Source: Microcebus murinus
Lineage: Eukaryota > Chordata > Mammalia > Primates > Cheirogaleidae
Direction of reading: 5' to 3'
Assembly: GCF_040939455.1 (NCBI RefSeq)
Contig: NC_134136.1
Coordinates: forward strand, 103,714,014-103,778,013
Length of the DNA stretch: 64,000 bases
The position numbers and the translations under genes were made by a program. Shown piece after piece: positions 44,930 through 55,961 of the stretch. How positions within the stretch are numbered: position 1 is the stretch's first letter; each line of letters opens with the position of its first letter. A model generated the notes under the pieces. It was not told the DNA's origin and did not search any database. It was given only the letters and a program-made list of their open reading frames with translations.

Positions 44930-45480
44930 AGAGAATCTCAAATACATACAAATATATAAAGAACAATCTGATGAACCAATATGTGCATATCACAGAACCC
45001 CCAACAACAACAACCCATGGCCAAGCCTGCTTGCTGTATTCTCTCCCCTGTTTACTATTTCCCACTGTTTTATTTTTAAACAAATCCCAGATATCATTTT
45101 ATATAGAGATAGGATCCGAAATACAGATATATGAATTCTTTTTCTAAAATACACATAGCATTATTATCACACTTAAATTAATAGCAGTAGTTTCTTATTA
45201 TCATAAAATACCTAAATAATGATCCAATTTAAGTTAGTATCTAAGAAAGTCCATGCACTGTGATTGATTGATTTGTATTTTAAGTCTTTTTTTAATTGAT
45301 GGGCTCCCCCTGCATCTTTTGCCCCCACACATAATTTATCTGTTGAAGAATCAAAGCTGTTTATTCTATAAAGCTTCCCATAATCTTATTTTTACTAATT
45401 GTACCTTTGAGATGTAGCTTAACATATTTTCTGTATTATATATTTTCTGTAAATTAGTAGACCCTTCATACATATTTGTT
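44930..45480 (-). mobile_element. L1ME-type 3'UTR fragment
   Basis: Complement of an old L1 3'UTR: 'caaatcccagatatcatttt', 'gcattattatcacacttaaa', 'gggctccccctgcatctttt', 'tttatctgttgaagaatcaa', 'ctataaagcttcccataatc' and 'attttctgtaaattagtaga'. It is a different insertion from the L1M to its left, since both contain 3'UTR sequence. Confidence 0.75.
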
Positions 45481-46060
45481 TTTATTTTTGCATGACTTTG
45501 ATTTATTTTTTTCCTCATCAAATTGGTTTTAACTGATCAACACTTAAGTGCACTTATAGTGATTTATTTTTGCATGACTTCATAGAGATTTTTTTTTTCT
45601 TAGTGAATGAACCACACTTATCAGGTAGTATAGTAGCCAAATTAAGTTGAAATTATTCCAAAAATTGCTTGAAATTTTCATCTTTCTTCAAATTCTTCTA
45701 AATAGATAGACAGCACCCTACTATTAATAATATGAATAAAACTTCTACATTAAAATGAGGATATTTTAACTTTAAATGCCTATTCTACTTGATGAATATT
45801 TGCTCTTTTCATTAATTAACATATCTAAAATCTCAAATAGTTTGAAAGAATATTTTTTTCTCTGTGGCTTCTTAAATTTTGCATGTATGGTTAGCAAAAG
45901 CAACAACTGCTATTGGCTTGCCAAAGCTAAAAGTTAAAATGTATGATGATAATGTTGATGCAATTTGTGACGTTTTATATGTCACTTTGCCCTTTGAAAT
46001 TAAATGTGCCAGAATTGATGAAATTAGTATTTTGAATAGGTTACTCTAATATTTTTGTCA
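45481..46060. other. Unassigned intergenic DNA
   Basis: No gene or repeat recognised. Low-complexity T-rich patches near 45590. Confidence 0.45.
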
Positions 46061-46062
46061 AC

Positions 46063-46376
46063 TTTTATTTATTTATTTATCTTGTGTTTTGAGACACAGT
46101 CTCACTGTGTTGCCTGGGCTAGAGTGCAGTGGTGTCATCATAGTTCACTGAAACCTCAAACTCCTGGGCTCAAGCCATCCTCCTGCCTCAGCCTCCCAAG
46201 TAGCTGGGACAACAGGCATGTGCTACCATGCCTGGCTAATTTTTCTACTTTTTGTAGAGATGGGATCTTGCTATGTTGCTCAGGCTGGTTTCGAACTCTT
46301 GGCCTCAAGCAAGCCTCCTACCTCACCCCCCCTTCCAAAGTGCTAGTATTATAGGTGTGAGCCACTGTGCCTGGTC
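46063..46376 (-). mobile_element. Alu SINE, AluJ-like
   Basis: Reverse Alu with a (TTTA)n-rich start, 'gagacacagtctcactgtgt', 'cctcaaactcctgggctcaa', 'gtagagatgggatcttgcta' and 'gtgagccactgtgcctggtc' at the end. The middle is older and closer to the general primate AluJ form than the other copies here. The 99-codon plus-strand frame is the Alu complement. Confidence 0.95.
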
Positions 46377-46539
46377 TATGAGATCTCCATAAAGCACCTG
46401 TGAAGTGTCATTTATTTTAGCTCTTTCAATAAAAAAAAATCACTGAAGCAATTTCAATTTGTATATCTATTCCTTAAAATTTAAATACATATTTTTCTTC
46501 ATGTGCTTCCATGCTTTATTACTTTAAATTACTTGAAAC

Positions 46540-46575
46540 ACATGCACACACACACACGCATGCATACATGCACAT
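46540..46575. repeat. (CA)n microsatellite with 'catgcatacatg' tail
   Basis: 'cacatgcacacacacacaca' runs into 'cgcatgcatacatgcacata'. Low complexity. Confidence 0.9.
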
Positions 46576-47669
46576 ATGGGCAAAGCCAGATCTAAAACCT
46601 ATCAGATATTCCCTGAGATATCTATAATGCTTGAAAACATACCCTCAATCCGACACAGCTTTATTTCTAAAGCTGATTTAGCACTTTAAAAATAATCTTT
46701 AATTTTTATAGTAAGAGAACTTGTCACCCTTTACTGCATGAAGTAAGAATGACACTAGTGATTTTACTAGGGGAAAAAAATGTCAGTGGTCAAATCTTGC
46801 TGGTCCATCAATAACTCTCCAGTTGCTAAATACCATTTTAGCATCATCTACAAATATTTTGAAAGGAGAATTGATAGCTGACAGCTAGGTATAACTGGTA
46901 TTTATTTCCTACAGTAACTGCATAATACCAGATTAACATTTAAAAGATATTGACAAGAGTATGAGAGAATAAAGAAATGTCAAGATGCCATCCCTTAATC
47001 TTTAATATTTTAATGTTATAACTTATTTTGTATTTTAATTATTAAATATATATTGAATAATAACAAATAGGAGCTTTTACAGAAGCATCATAGAGGTTCT
47101 GTTTAAACACAATGTAAAACTAAGGAGAATCATTTTCCAACCCAGCATTGGATCCAATTCATGACAGTGTAAAGGAACTGTGGAAACATTCTATATATTT
47201 TTCAAGTGAATCTAGTTGCCTGTCTCTTCCAACCAGCTATAGGAGGGCAGCCAGTAAAAGTGGATTTCCGTGGTCACCCATTTCCCCATTCTGCTTATAG
47301 TCTGAGTGAAGCAAACATGTCCCAAAACCTGGTGTCACCTGGGAAGTTCTTCAAATAATTTCTTGCCCTTAGAGAAAATTGTATGGATCATAATGATAGC
47401 CAAGAGAGAAGAATGGTAGCTCAGAAAGGAAGGTAAGAATAATAATCTTGATTTTTTCCAAAGACAGGAAGAATAGAAAATGATAAAACTTACAGCAGAC
47501 ATATTTAAGAGTAATATTGTAATTAATGAATAAAACTCAATAATATGTAGCTATGAGTACGCTTTTTTTTTCTTCTGGCTTTATTATACAATTTCATTTT
47601 TATTCTCTCTTTCATTTTTTATTCTTATCCTTAGGGTATTGAATAGATTTTTTAAACCATTTGTGTTAA
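46576..47669. other. Unassigned intergenic DNA
   Basis: No gene or repeat recognised over about 1.1 kb. Confidence 0.45.
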
Positions 47670-47990
47670 TCAGCTTCTGCTTGGTAAAAGTATGATAATG
47701 TACAATCCTTAAATCTCAGTGTCTTTTAGTAGCATTAATCTACTTCTTCCTCATGTTACATGTCATGTGGCAGCTGTGGCTATGGTCTATGTATCTCCTT
47801 AATTCTTAGGTCCAGGATAAATGAATGACTACTCTCTGGGGCAAGGTACAGGGAAAAGAACAATGGAGGAAACACGTGATAGATTTTAAAAATTGTGCTT
47901 GGGCATGACTTGAAAAAATAATATAATCTACCCTACCACCAAAATCCTTTCCGGAATGAGGTGTGATATATTAACATAAACTTTACATTG
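47670..47990. repeat. Old interspersed repeat, family unassigned
   Basis: 'cttctgcttggtaaaagtat', 'tacttcttcctcatgttaca', 'ctctggggcaaggtacaggg' and 'gaggaaacacgtgatagatt' resemble an old mammalian repeat, perhaps the same group as at 23380-23645. Weak support. Confidence 0.35.
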
Positions 47991-48068
47991 GTGTGTGTAA
48001 AGGGATAATATTAAGGTAGAAACTTAAAATGAGCAATGGTAAGGTTTCTTTTAATTCTTTAAAATTAT

Positions 48069-48975
48069 ATATATATTTTTTTTCAGAATATTACAGGGGT
48101 AAAAACACTTTGGTTACATATATTGCCTTTGCACCGCCAGAATCAGAGCTACAAACATGTCCATCCCCCAGACAGTGTGCATCACACCCATTAAGTGTGT
48201 ATATTCCCATCCCCTCCTCCTTGCCGCCACCTGCCCAACACCTAATAAATGTTACTAACCATATGTGTATGTAACTGTTGATCAATTAGTACCAATTTGA
48301 TGGTGAGTACATGTGGTGCTTGCTTTTCCATTCTTGTGATACTTCACTTAGGAGAATGGGCTCCAGCAACATGGAGGATAATACGAGAGGCGATAGATAG
48401 CTCACCATTGATTTTTGTGGCTGACTAGAACTCCATGGTATACATATACAACATTTTATTGATCCACTCATGTATTGATGGGCACTTGAGTTGTTTCCAC
48501 ATCTTTGCAATTGTGAATCGTGATGCTATAAACATTAGAGTGCAGGTCTCTTTTTTATAGAATGTCTTTTTTTCCTTTGGGTAGATGCCCAGTAATGGGA
48601 TTGCTGGATCAAATGGTAGTTCTACTTGTAGCTCTTTGAGGTATCTTCAAATTGCTTTCCACAGAGGTTGTACTAGTTCTCAGTCCCATCAGCAGTGTAG
48701 GAGTGTTCCTATCTCTCCGCAACCCTGCCAACATTTATTGTTTGGAAACTTTTTGATAAAAGCCCTTCTTACTGGAGTTAAGTGATATCTCATTGTGGTT
48801 TTGATTTTTATTTCCCTGATGATTAGAGATATTGAGCATTTTTTCCCATGTTTGTTGGCCATTTGTTTTCTTTTGAAAAGTTTCTGTTCATGTCCTTTGC
48901 CCACTTTTTCATGGAGTTGTTTGATTTTTTTTTCTTTTGCTGATTTTCCTGAGTTCTGTATAGATCCTACTTATC
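48069..48975 (-). mobile_element. L1 3' end, strepsirrhine type (ORF2 end and 3'UTR)
   Basis: From the T-run, 'agaatattacaggggtaaaa', 'ttggttacatatattgcctt' and 'catgtccatcccccagacag' are the 3'UTR. Then 'ccatggtatacatatacaac', 'ggcacttgagttgtttccac', 'agtaatgggattgctggatc', 'tgctttccacagaggttgta', 'tatctcattgtggttttgat' and 'catgtcctttgcccactttt' are the complement of the ORF2 C-terminal region. It is 5'-truncated at about 0.9 kb and non-functional. Short frames on both strands here belong to it. No target duplication was found. Confidence 0.93.
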
Positions 48976-49230
48976 AAACACCTACAACATAGACAACACC
49001 AAGAGGAAGCAAAGATTAAAAAATACCTGTACTCTACATTTAGAAATTCTCTCAATTCAGTGAGGAATACAGCAAAATATTAATATAAAAAAACCAGTAC
49101 ATATGCATCCACTGATAAGTGCTTTCTTGAGGAATTAAAGAGGTGCTAATTTGCAGAAAGTGTGAATAGATAAACTGTCACCCCTAAGTTCTAGAAACTT
49201 TGGGATAGTTTCTATGTGAGAATCTGTTAA
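48976..49230. other. Unassigned intergenic DNA
   Basis: Nothing recognised between the L1 end and the LTR. Confidence 0.45.
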
Positions 49231-49234
49231 ATAA

Positions 49235-49597
49235 TGTCTTATTCCATTTGGACTGCTATAACAAAATACCATAAACTGGATAGCTTAGAAACAACAAAAA
49301 TTTATTGTTCATAGTTCTAGAGGCCAAAAGTCCAAGATCAAGGCACCAGCAGATTTGGTGTCTGATGAGGGCTCACTCTCTACTTCATAAAGGTCAGCTT
49401 CTTGCTGAATTTTCACATCATAGGAGGGTTAAACAAGCTCCTTAAGCTTCTTTTATAGGGATACTAATTCCTTCTTGAGGGCAGAGCCCTCATGACCTAA
49501 TCACCTCCTAAAGAACCCACTTCTTATTACTATTCCACTGGAGCTTAGCTTTCAACATATGAACTTTGGGAAGACACAAAACATTCAGATCATAGCA
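49235..49597 (-). mobile_element. MLT1-type solo LTR (ERVL-MaLR)
   Basis: Complement of MLT1: 'ggactgctataacaaaatac', 'aacaacaaaaatttattgtt', 'agtccaagatcaaggcacca', 'gtgtctgatgagggctcact', 'ccctcatgacctaatcacct' and the end 'cattcagatcatagca'. LTR only, with no internal region; an ancient retroviral relic. Confidence 0.9.
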
Positions 49598-49599
49598 GA

Positions 49600-49780
49600 T
49601 GAGGATAATAATAAAGATGATAGTAGTAATAATTGTTGATTTTTATTGAACATTTATTATATGTCAAGCACTTTAAAAAAAAGCTCAATGTAGTCTCACA
49701 ATAAATTTTTGACATATGTACGATTATTGTTCTCATTTTACAGATGAGAATATAAAGGCACAGATATGTATTGACAGACT
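49600..49780 (-). repeat. MIR SINE
   Basis: Complement of MIR: 'aataattgttgatttttatt', 'gaacatttattatatgtcaa', 'gcactttaaa' and 'cattttacagatgagaatat'. It directly abuts the LTR. Confidence 0.75.
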
Positions 49781-49895
49781 CTCATTATTTACAAGGTCTG
49801 CTGAGCATGGGTGGATTAATGACATTTATATTAAGTTTATAAAACAAAACTATATATATAGTTTTCTTATAAATATATATAAAAATTTCCATCTT

Positions 49896-50265
49896 GGCCG
49901 GGCGCGGTGGCTCAAGCCTGTAATCCTAGCTCTTGGGAGGCCGAGGCGGGCGGATTGCTCGAGGTCAGGAGTTCGAAACCAGCCTGAGCAAGAGCGAGAC
50001 CCCGTCTCTACTATAAATAGAAACAAATTAATTGGCCAATTAATATATATATATAAAAAATTAGCCGGGCATGGTGGCGCATGCCTGTAGTCCCAGCTAC
50101 TCGGGAGGCTGAGGCAGAAGGATTGCTTGAGCCCAGGAGTTTGAGGTTGCTGTGAGCTAGGCTGATGCCACGGCACTCACTCTAGCCTGGGCAACAAGCG
50201 AGACTCTGTCTCAAAAAAAAAAAAAATAAATAAAAAAATAAAAATAAATAAAATAAATAAAAAAT
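49896..50265 (+). mobile_element. Alu SINE, strepsirrhine type, well preserved
   Basis: 'ggccgggcgcggtggctcaa' start, 'gagcaagagcgagacccc', the linker 'attggccaattaatatatat', second arm from 'agccgggcatggtggcgc' and a long A/AAAT tail. Pol III B-box-like 'gttcgaaacc' is present. A 15-bp target duplication, 'aaaaatttccatctt' (49881-49895) and 'aaaaatttccatcct' (50266-50280), has one mismatch. CpG-rich and young for this window. Confidence 0.97.
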
Positions 50266-50280
50266 AAAAATTTCCATCCT

Positions 50281-51405
50281 TGTTTTCTTGCCATATTGAT
50301 TGTGAATGTTCCCATAGCCTAAGCTCATAAGACATTTTCCTACAGAAGCAATCAAATGCTATTTGCAAAGCAATCTCAATAAAACTCACAAACATGAGTC
50401 CTAAGGGTAGAATCAATTGATAAGATGCTACATTTATTTATAAGAAATATTTGAGGAGAATAAAACAGCATGAACTATTGATGGTGTTTGCAAAAATACT
50501 TTGAAACCCTATTACTTTTATTCTTACCATGAAAACATAGCTCTGTCATTATTTTCTGTAGAATCTACCTCTATTCTTTGCCTATACCCTTTAGTGAGTA
50601 AGGAATAAAACTTGGAAGTGGAAATATGTAAGGAACTAAAGATTTCTACATAATGCTTTGTTAATAAGCAAAATTGGGGCATTGTATATTCTCTGTGAGC
50701 AATGTAATATTCAGGAAAAAGGATGGTACAATTAATCATTGTTTATGTATTTATTACCTTGGAATTCTTTTTGTAAATATTCCTTTATTCTGTAGCCATA
50801 AACTCTTCTCCAATTTGCAAATGCTATATCTCTATTGTCTGAAAAGGACCAATTTGTTTGTTTAGAGCATATTGTCACTATCAAATATGCATGCTAAAAG
50901 ACAGCAGACAATCAATAACTAATAAATTCACAAAGCCAGTAGGTTATATGCTAATATTTCACAAACTAAAACTGTATATTGAAAGGAGAAGATTTTAGTA
51001 GCTTTTGCAAATAATTTTTTCAGTTTTGTGTTTAAAAATAACAAAATGTCTTTTTTAACTCTTGTATGACATATGACTTCTTTTCAGTCAGAACATGAAA
51101 CCTTAAAATAAATAAGGTTTTGATTTATATATTTATTCCATGTGTCTCTGCCGCAGTATAGATGAACAATATGCAACTAGCCAATTTTGATTTATACCAT
51201 TTAGTAATTGTTAAAGGAATTAATTATCTAGTAACTAATTATCTAGTAATCTTGTCCAATCATATTCTTTCAAAAGTAACTTCTATTAAGATAAATATTA
51301 ACTGAAAAATAGATTAGACTCATTCATATGATGCACTTAGAAGGGCACAAGATCATTTCTGTGATATTCTTGCCACAATGTATAACCTGAATCTAATCAT
51401 GAGAA
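50281..51405. other. Unassigned intergenic DNA
   Basis: No gene or repeat recognised over about 1.1 kb. A short tandem repetition, 'taattatctagtaa', occurs at 51220-51250. Confidence 0.45.
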
Positions 51406-51409
51406 TATA

Positions 51410-51800
51410 TTAGACAAACTCAAATTGAGATACATGCAGCAAAATAACTGACCAGTACTCCGAAAAGTTTCAAAGTCAGAAAAGACAAAGAAAGGCTATG
51501 GAACTGTCATAGATTGGAAGACACTAAGTTGTTAACAACTAATTAATGCAACGTGGGATCAGTTGAACCCTGAATCAGAAAAGAACCTTAGTGGAAAATC
51601 TGGTAAAATTTCCATAAAGACTGTAGATCAGTTCATCATACTGTATTAATGTCAATTTCCTGGTTTTCATATTTGCTTTATGATTACATAAAATGTTAAT
51701 ATTAGGGGAATCTAGGTGAAGGGTATGTAGGATTTTTTTGCTATGTTTGCAAGTTTTCTGTAAATCTAAAATTATTTCAAAATAAAAAGCTAAAAATATA
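51410..51800 (+). mobile_element. L1M 3' end
   Basis: Sense L1M tail: 'atgcaacgtgggatcagttg', 'cagaaaagaaccttagtgga', 'ttatgattacataaaatgtt', 'aatattaggggaatctaggt', 'gaagggtatgtagga' and 'taaaattatttcaaaataaa' with an AAAAG-type end. The 91-codon minus-strand frame is inside it. Confidence 0.8.
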
Positions 51801-52184
51801 TTTAACTTTGGAAACAAAGAAAAACTACAGTCTCTAGAATCAGAAAACAATGCAATCTTTTATTTGAGGATATTTATACTTGCCATGGAGGATATTTATG
51901 TCCACAAACTAAGTGACTACTGTGCAAGGATACAAGGTGTTGTATGAGACAGAGAAATTGAGAAAATTGATTTCTAAATTATTTTATGATGACATTTATT
52001 AAGCTCTAAAATGATATAATAACAGAACACAAGCACTGGAAGATGTGATAAATCAAGCTACTTGATATGATGATAAAAGAAATTATCTGAATCTAGGATA
52101 CACATGGTTGCCAAATTTAGAAGATCTATACAAAATGTTAGAGGATACTCTAATTCTAGTTTGGGGTTTGATGGGGAACAGTTG
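51801..52184. other. Unassigned intergenic DNA
   Basis: No gene or repeat recognised. Confidence 0.45.
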
Positions 52185-52186
52185 TA

Positions 52187-52716
52187 TAGTAGTCCCCCCT
52201 TATCCACAGTTTCTCTTTCTATGATTTCAGTTATCCACAGTCAACTTCAGCCTGAAAATATTAAATGGAAAATTCCAGAATCAAATTGTGCTCCACTCTG
52301 AGTAACACGATAGAATCTCATGCCATTCTGCTCCATCCTACCTAGGATGTGAATCATCCCTTTGTCCAGCATATCCATGGGTATATACTATTTGCCTGTT
52401 AGTCACTTAGTAGCAGTCTATGTTATCAGATTGACTGGCACAGTATCACAGTGCTTGTGTTCAAATAACCCTTATTTTACTTAGTAATAGCCCCAAAGCA
52501 TAGTAGTAGTGACGCTGGATTATTATTACAATTGTTCTATTTTATTATTAGTTATTGTTGCTAATCTCTTACTGTGCCTAATTTATAAATTAAACCTTAA
52601 TACAATTATGTGTGTTTAGGAGAAAACAGTACATATAAGGTTCAGTACTAACCACAGTTTCAGACATCCACTGGGGGTCTTGGAATGTATTTCTCCTGGA
52701 TAAGAAGAGACTATTA
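52187..52716 (+). mobile_element. Tigger DNA transposon relic with transposase start remnant
   Basis: Termini 'tagtagtccccccttatcca' and the complement of 'ggataagaagagactatta' are inverted repeats, with TA at both outer edges (52185-52186, 52717-52718). Internal 'ttaaatggaaaattccagaa', 'tcatccctttgtccagcata', 'gttagtcacttagtagcagt' and 'cacagtgcttgtgttcaaat' are Tigger text. At 52489 'atagccccaaagcatag' corresponds to the transposase start, which in the family reads ATG-GCC-CCA-AAG. Here the ATG is ATA and an Arg codon is a stop. Most of the transposase is deleted. Confidence 0.88.
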
Positions 52717-53685
52717 TATGTTGGCAAAATTATGGGGATTATTGAGTCACACTTGGAGTTCTTGAGCATATATATTGTGAAATAAGTCTGGAATTAATCC
52801 ATTTGTGGCCAATTTTTAATGCTATTAGGACATTTAATCTTCATTGTGTAGTCAGTCTTAATTGGTCAAAGGATTTTCAGCAAGTGAGCCACATGGTTAG
52901 TTTTATGGCTTACAAAGTTAATGGCAGTATGAAGTGAAAATTGGAGTGAGGCAAGGTAGGTATCCTGAAGACCCAGAGAGATGACAATGGCTGTACCTTG
53001 GGAGCAAGTTACAAAAGACTAAATAAGGACAGTAGCAATGGGGATGAAAACAAGTAGAAAAATAGCAAAAAAAAAAAAAAATCGTACTGTGATTGTATCA
53101 AGCTACTGCTATCCTTAAAAGTAGAAAAATAAAGATTTGAATGAAGATCAGACCTTTCCTTAATATAAATATTAATGATTACAATTACAATTAATTGATG
53201 AAACTGACCAGAGGACTAAGGTATGTTGATCTTTGTTTCAAGAGCATAAATATAATCTAATTAGAAATTTAAACTTTAGGGAAAATGTTGAGAGATATGG
53301 ATATAATAATCAAAACACCTGAGCTGGATAATTGTGCTTATCAGAAATTAGCTAATGAAATGATTTTATTCATATCCTTTAGGATATTTCTTGAAATCAG
53401 TAAAGACTATGCACAGCTATTTTAGGTTTCTACAATAGGGTCATTAATGATGCCTTATGAGTATAGAAAATTAGATAACTGGGTATAAAAAAATTAAGGT
53501 TAATGAGAAGACTTCTCTGATCCACAAATAATCTTATTGTCCAGCTGTAATTCTTCGTTCTATGCCAAAACTTCTATATTTCCTTTAGTAAGAATAGATG
53601 CTTTTAGGCAAACAGCCTTATATTTTGAAATGCAAATGATTAATCTTATCCAGTCTCCTAAGCTTCTCCTTAAACATTGTAGTGA
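52717..53685. other. Unassigned intergenic DNA
   Basis: No gene or repeat recognised apart from a poly(A) run at 53067-53081. Confidence 0.45.
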
Positions 53686-53689
53686 GCCA

Positions 53690-54770
53690 GAATAACTCAT
53701 CTTTTCTATCTACACTCATCCCCTGGGTAATCTCATTCAGTCCCATGGCTTTAAATACCATATCTCTTCCTGATGACTCCCAATATAAATCTCCAGCTTA
53801 GACCTCTCTCCCGAACATTAGACTCATATGGACTTTCAATAGGTAGCTCAACCTCAGCCTCACAGGTTGAAAACAAAGTTCTGGATCATTACCCAAAACC
53901 ATTTGTGCCACCATTCTTTTCTCATCTCAAGACAAAAGTTTAAAGCATCTCTTGATTCCTTTCTCTTTCTCTCATCATTTGATCCATCAGAAAAAAAAAA
54001 AAAAAAACCTATTGTCTCTACCTTCAAAATATACCCAAAATCTGACCACTTCTCACCAGCTCCAAAGCAAGCATCCTGGTCCAAACCACCATATTTCACC
54101 TTGATTATTGGAAGAGCATCCTAACTGACTCCAAGTTCTGCCTTGCTTTCCATCAATTTGTTCTCAACTTAGCTGCTAGAGTGATTCTGTTAAAACTGAG
54201 ATTAAGGCATGTCATTTATTTCTAAAAAACCTCCAAAGACCTCTAATCTTACTAAGAGAAAAAGCCAAAGTACAAAAGTACAAGGTTCTATAAGTCCTTA
54301 CAAAGTCTTGACCTGGCCTGACTTCATCTGTTGCCACTCTCCCTCTTTGCTCACTCTCGCTCTTTTTCTGCAACACTGGTGGCCTTGCCTTTCCTCAGTC
54401 ACTGCAAGAACACTCCTGCCTCTGAGACTCTGCACTTGCTGTTCTCCCTGGCTGAACTACTCTTTCAAATATCCATTTGGTTCACTCCTTTACCTCCTTC
54501 ACATCTTGACTCAAATCACCCTATAAGTAAGGCATTTCTAAGCCACTCAATCTAAGATTTCAAGCTCACCTCCATTCCCTGTAATCCTTCCCTCTTTATA
54601 GCTATTATCACAGTCAAAATTACTATATTTTTTGCTTATTTTTTTTGTCTCTTACACAATCATCCAATTAGAATGGAAATTCTACTACGGCAAGTATTTT
54701 TGTTTTTTCATGAGTCTACATTAAATACCATAATTATACTGTAAGTCAATATTTATTGAATAATCTTAAT
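53690..54770 (+). mobile_element. LINE2 (L2), about 1.1 kb of 3' coding region and tail
   Basis: Runs in order through 'cctgatgactcccaatataa', 'ctccagcttagacctctctc', 'aagcatcctggtccaaacca', 'gtgattctgttaaaactgag', 'acctggcctgacttcatctg', 'ctgagactctgcacttgctg' and the tail 'agtcaatatttattgaataa', following the L2 consensus. A poly(A) patch at 53990-54007 is an internal expansion. Open frames on both strands (53860-54555) belong to the LINE or are chance. Long for such an old element. Confidence 0.88.
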
Positions 54771-54804
54771 ACAAAATATTGACTGAGTCATTCCTGCTTT
54801 TCTT

Positions 54805-55045
54805 TTTTTGATTTCAAAATATTAAGAGGGTATAAATGTTTTTGTTACACGAGTACCTTGTATAATGCTTAAGTCAGGGCTTTAAGTTTGTCGATCACCA
54901 GAATAGTGTTTATTTTACCAGATAGATAAGTTTTTACCTCTCACCTCCTGAAATCTTCCCCCCTTTCTCTGGTTTCCAATGTTCCTAATATCTCTTTGTG
55001 CCCATGTGTGCCCATTATTTAGCTCCAAATTGTTAGTGAGTACAT
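54805..55045 (-). mobile_element. L1 with 5' inversion: 3'UTR part
   Basis: From a T-run, 'atttcaaaatattaagaggg', 'ttaagtcagggctttaagtt', 'tttttacctctcacctcctg' and 'tgtgcccatgtgtgcccatt' are the complement of an L1PB-like 3'UTR. At about 55045 the sequence switches to the opposite orientation. Confidence 0.9.
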
Positions 55046-55464
55046 CCAGAATCTACAAAGAACTCAGATAAATCAGCAAGAAAAAAAACCAGCCCCATTA
55101 AAAAGTGGACAGAAGACATGAACAGAAGTTTTTCAGAAGAAGACAGACAAATGCCCAAGAAACATATGAAAAAATGCTCAACATCACTAATCATCCAAGA
55201 AATGCAAATTAAAACCACAATGAGATATCACCTTACCCCTTTCAGAATGGCCATTATTAAAAAGTAAAAAAAAAAAAAAGAAAATAGATGCTGGCATAGA
55301 TGCAGGGAGAAAGGAACACTCATACACTGTTAGTGGGACTGCAAATAAGTACAACCTCTATGCAAAGCAGTATGGCGAGTTCTCAAAGAACTAAAAGTAG
55401 ACCTACCATTCGATACATCAATCCCACTGCTGGGTATCTACCCAGAGGGAAAGAAGTCATTTTA
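55046..55464 (+). mobile_element. L1 with 5' inversion: inverted ORF2 part
   Basis: From 'ccagaatctacaaagaactc', 'ccattaaaaagtggacagaa', 'atgctcaacatcactaatca', 'aaccacaatgagatatcacc' to 'cccactgctgggtatctacc', this is sense L1 ORF2 C-terminal text, opposite to the 3'UTR part next to it. The pair is enclosed by one 17-bp target duplication, 'tcattcctgcttttctt' at 54788-54804 and 'tcattcctgattttctt' at 55465-55481 (one mismatch), so both halves are one insertion made by twin priming. Confidence 0.93.
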
Positions 55465-55486
55465 TCATTCCTGATTTTCTTATTAA

Positions 55487-55640
55487 TTTTCTCATTGAAC
55501 AAAATATTTTGAACACCTTTTATGTACTTGGATTAGATCATAAGGATACAGTGCATTTCAGAATCTCTTAGGTTATTGGGGAGCAGACATGAAAACAGAT
55601 ACTTATGATCCAGTGTTATAAGAAGAAGGGTAAAATCTGG
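55487..55640 (-). repeat. L2-like 3' end fragment
   Basis: 'ctcattgaacaaaatatttt', 'gaacaccttttatgtacttg' and 'ggatacagtgcatttcag' resemble the complement of the L2 tail. Modest support. Confidence 0.45.
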
Positions 55641-55933
55641 GCTGATGTTCTTTAGTTTCACCAGGAAAATGTCTCATAGCCTCTAATCTTAGTTTATTCT
55701 TCCAGTTCTACCCTGTAGAAACAGTGTAGCAAAATGACCAACTAGAAGGATATACTTAACTTGTTTTGCAGAAATTACATATCTGTGAGAAGGGGGGAAA
55801 AAAAGCTTATCATCTTCAGTCCTACTTGAAATCTTAGTTATAAAATAAACTCGGATTTCTACTTCCAGTTCACATTGTTTCTATAAGATGGGTCAGTCAT
55901 AATCCCTGAAAAGTGGCAATCGCAAAAAAGTTT

Positions 55934-55961
55934 GGCACAAGTCTTAATTAAGGCTTGTGCC
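55934..55961. repeat. 28-bp near-perfect palindrome
   Basis: Arms 'ggcacaag' and 'cttgtgcc' enclose the inner palindrome 'cttaattaag', with one mismatched pair between them. Partial repetition continues to the right with 'cttaaggcttaattcaggct'. Confidence 0.97.

Noticed and set aside
46055..46354. 99-codon plus-strand frame
   Set aside because: It is the antisense reading of an Alu element, including the typical CWSGWF-like words of Alu translation.
49850..50176. 108-codon minus and 124-codon plus frames
   Set aside because: Both fall on the Alu at 49896-50265, on opposite strands, which excludes an independent gene.
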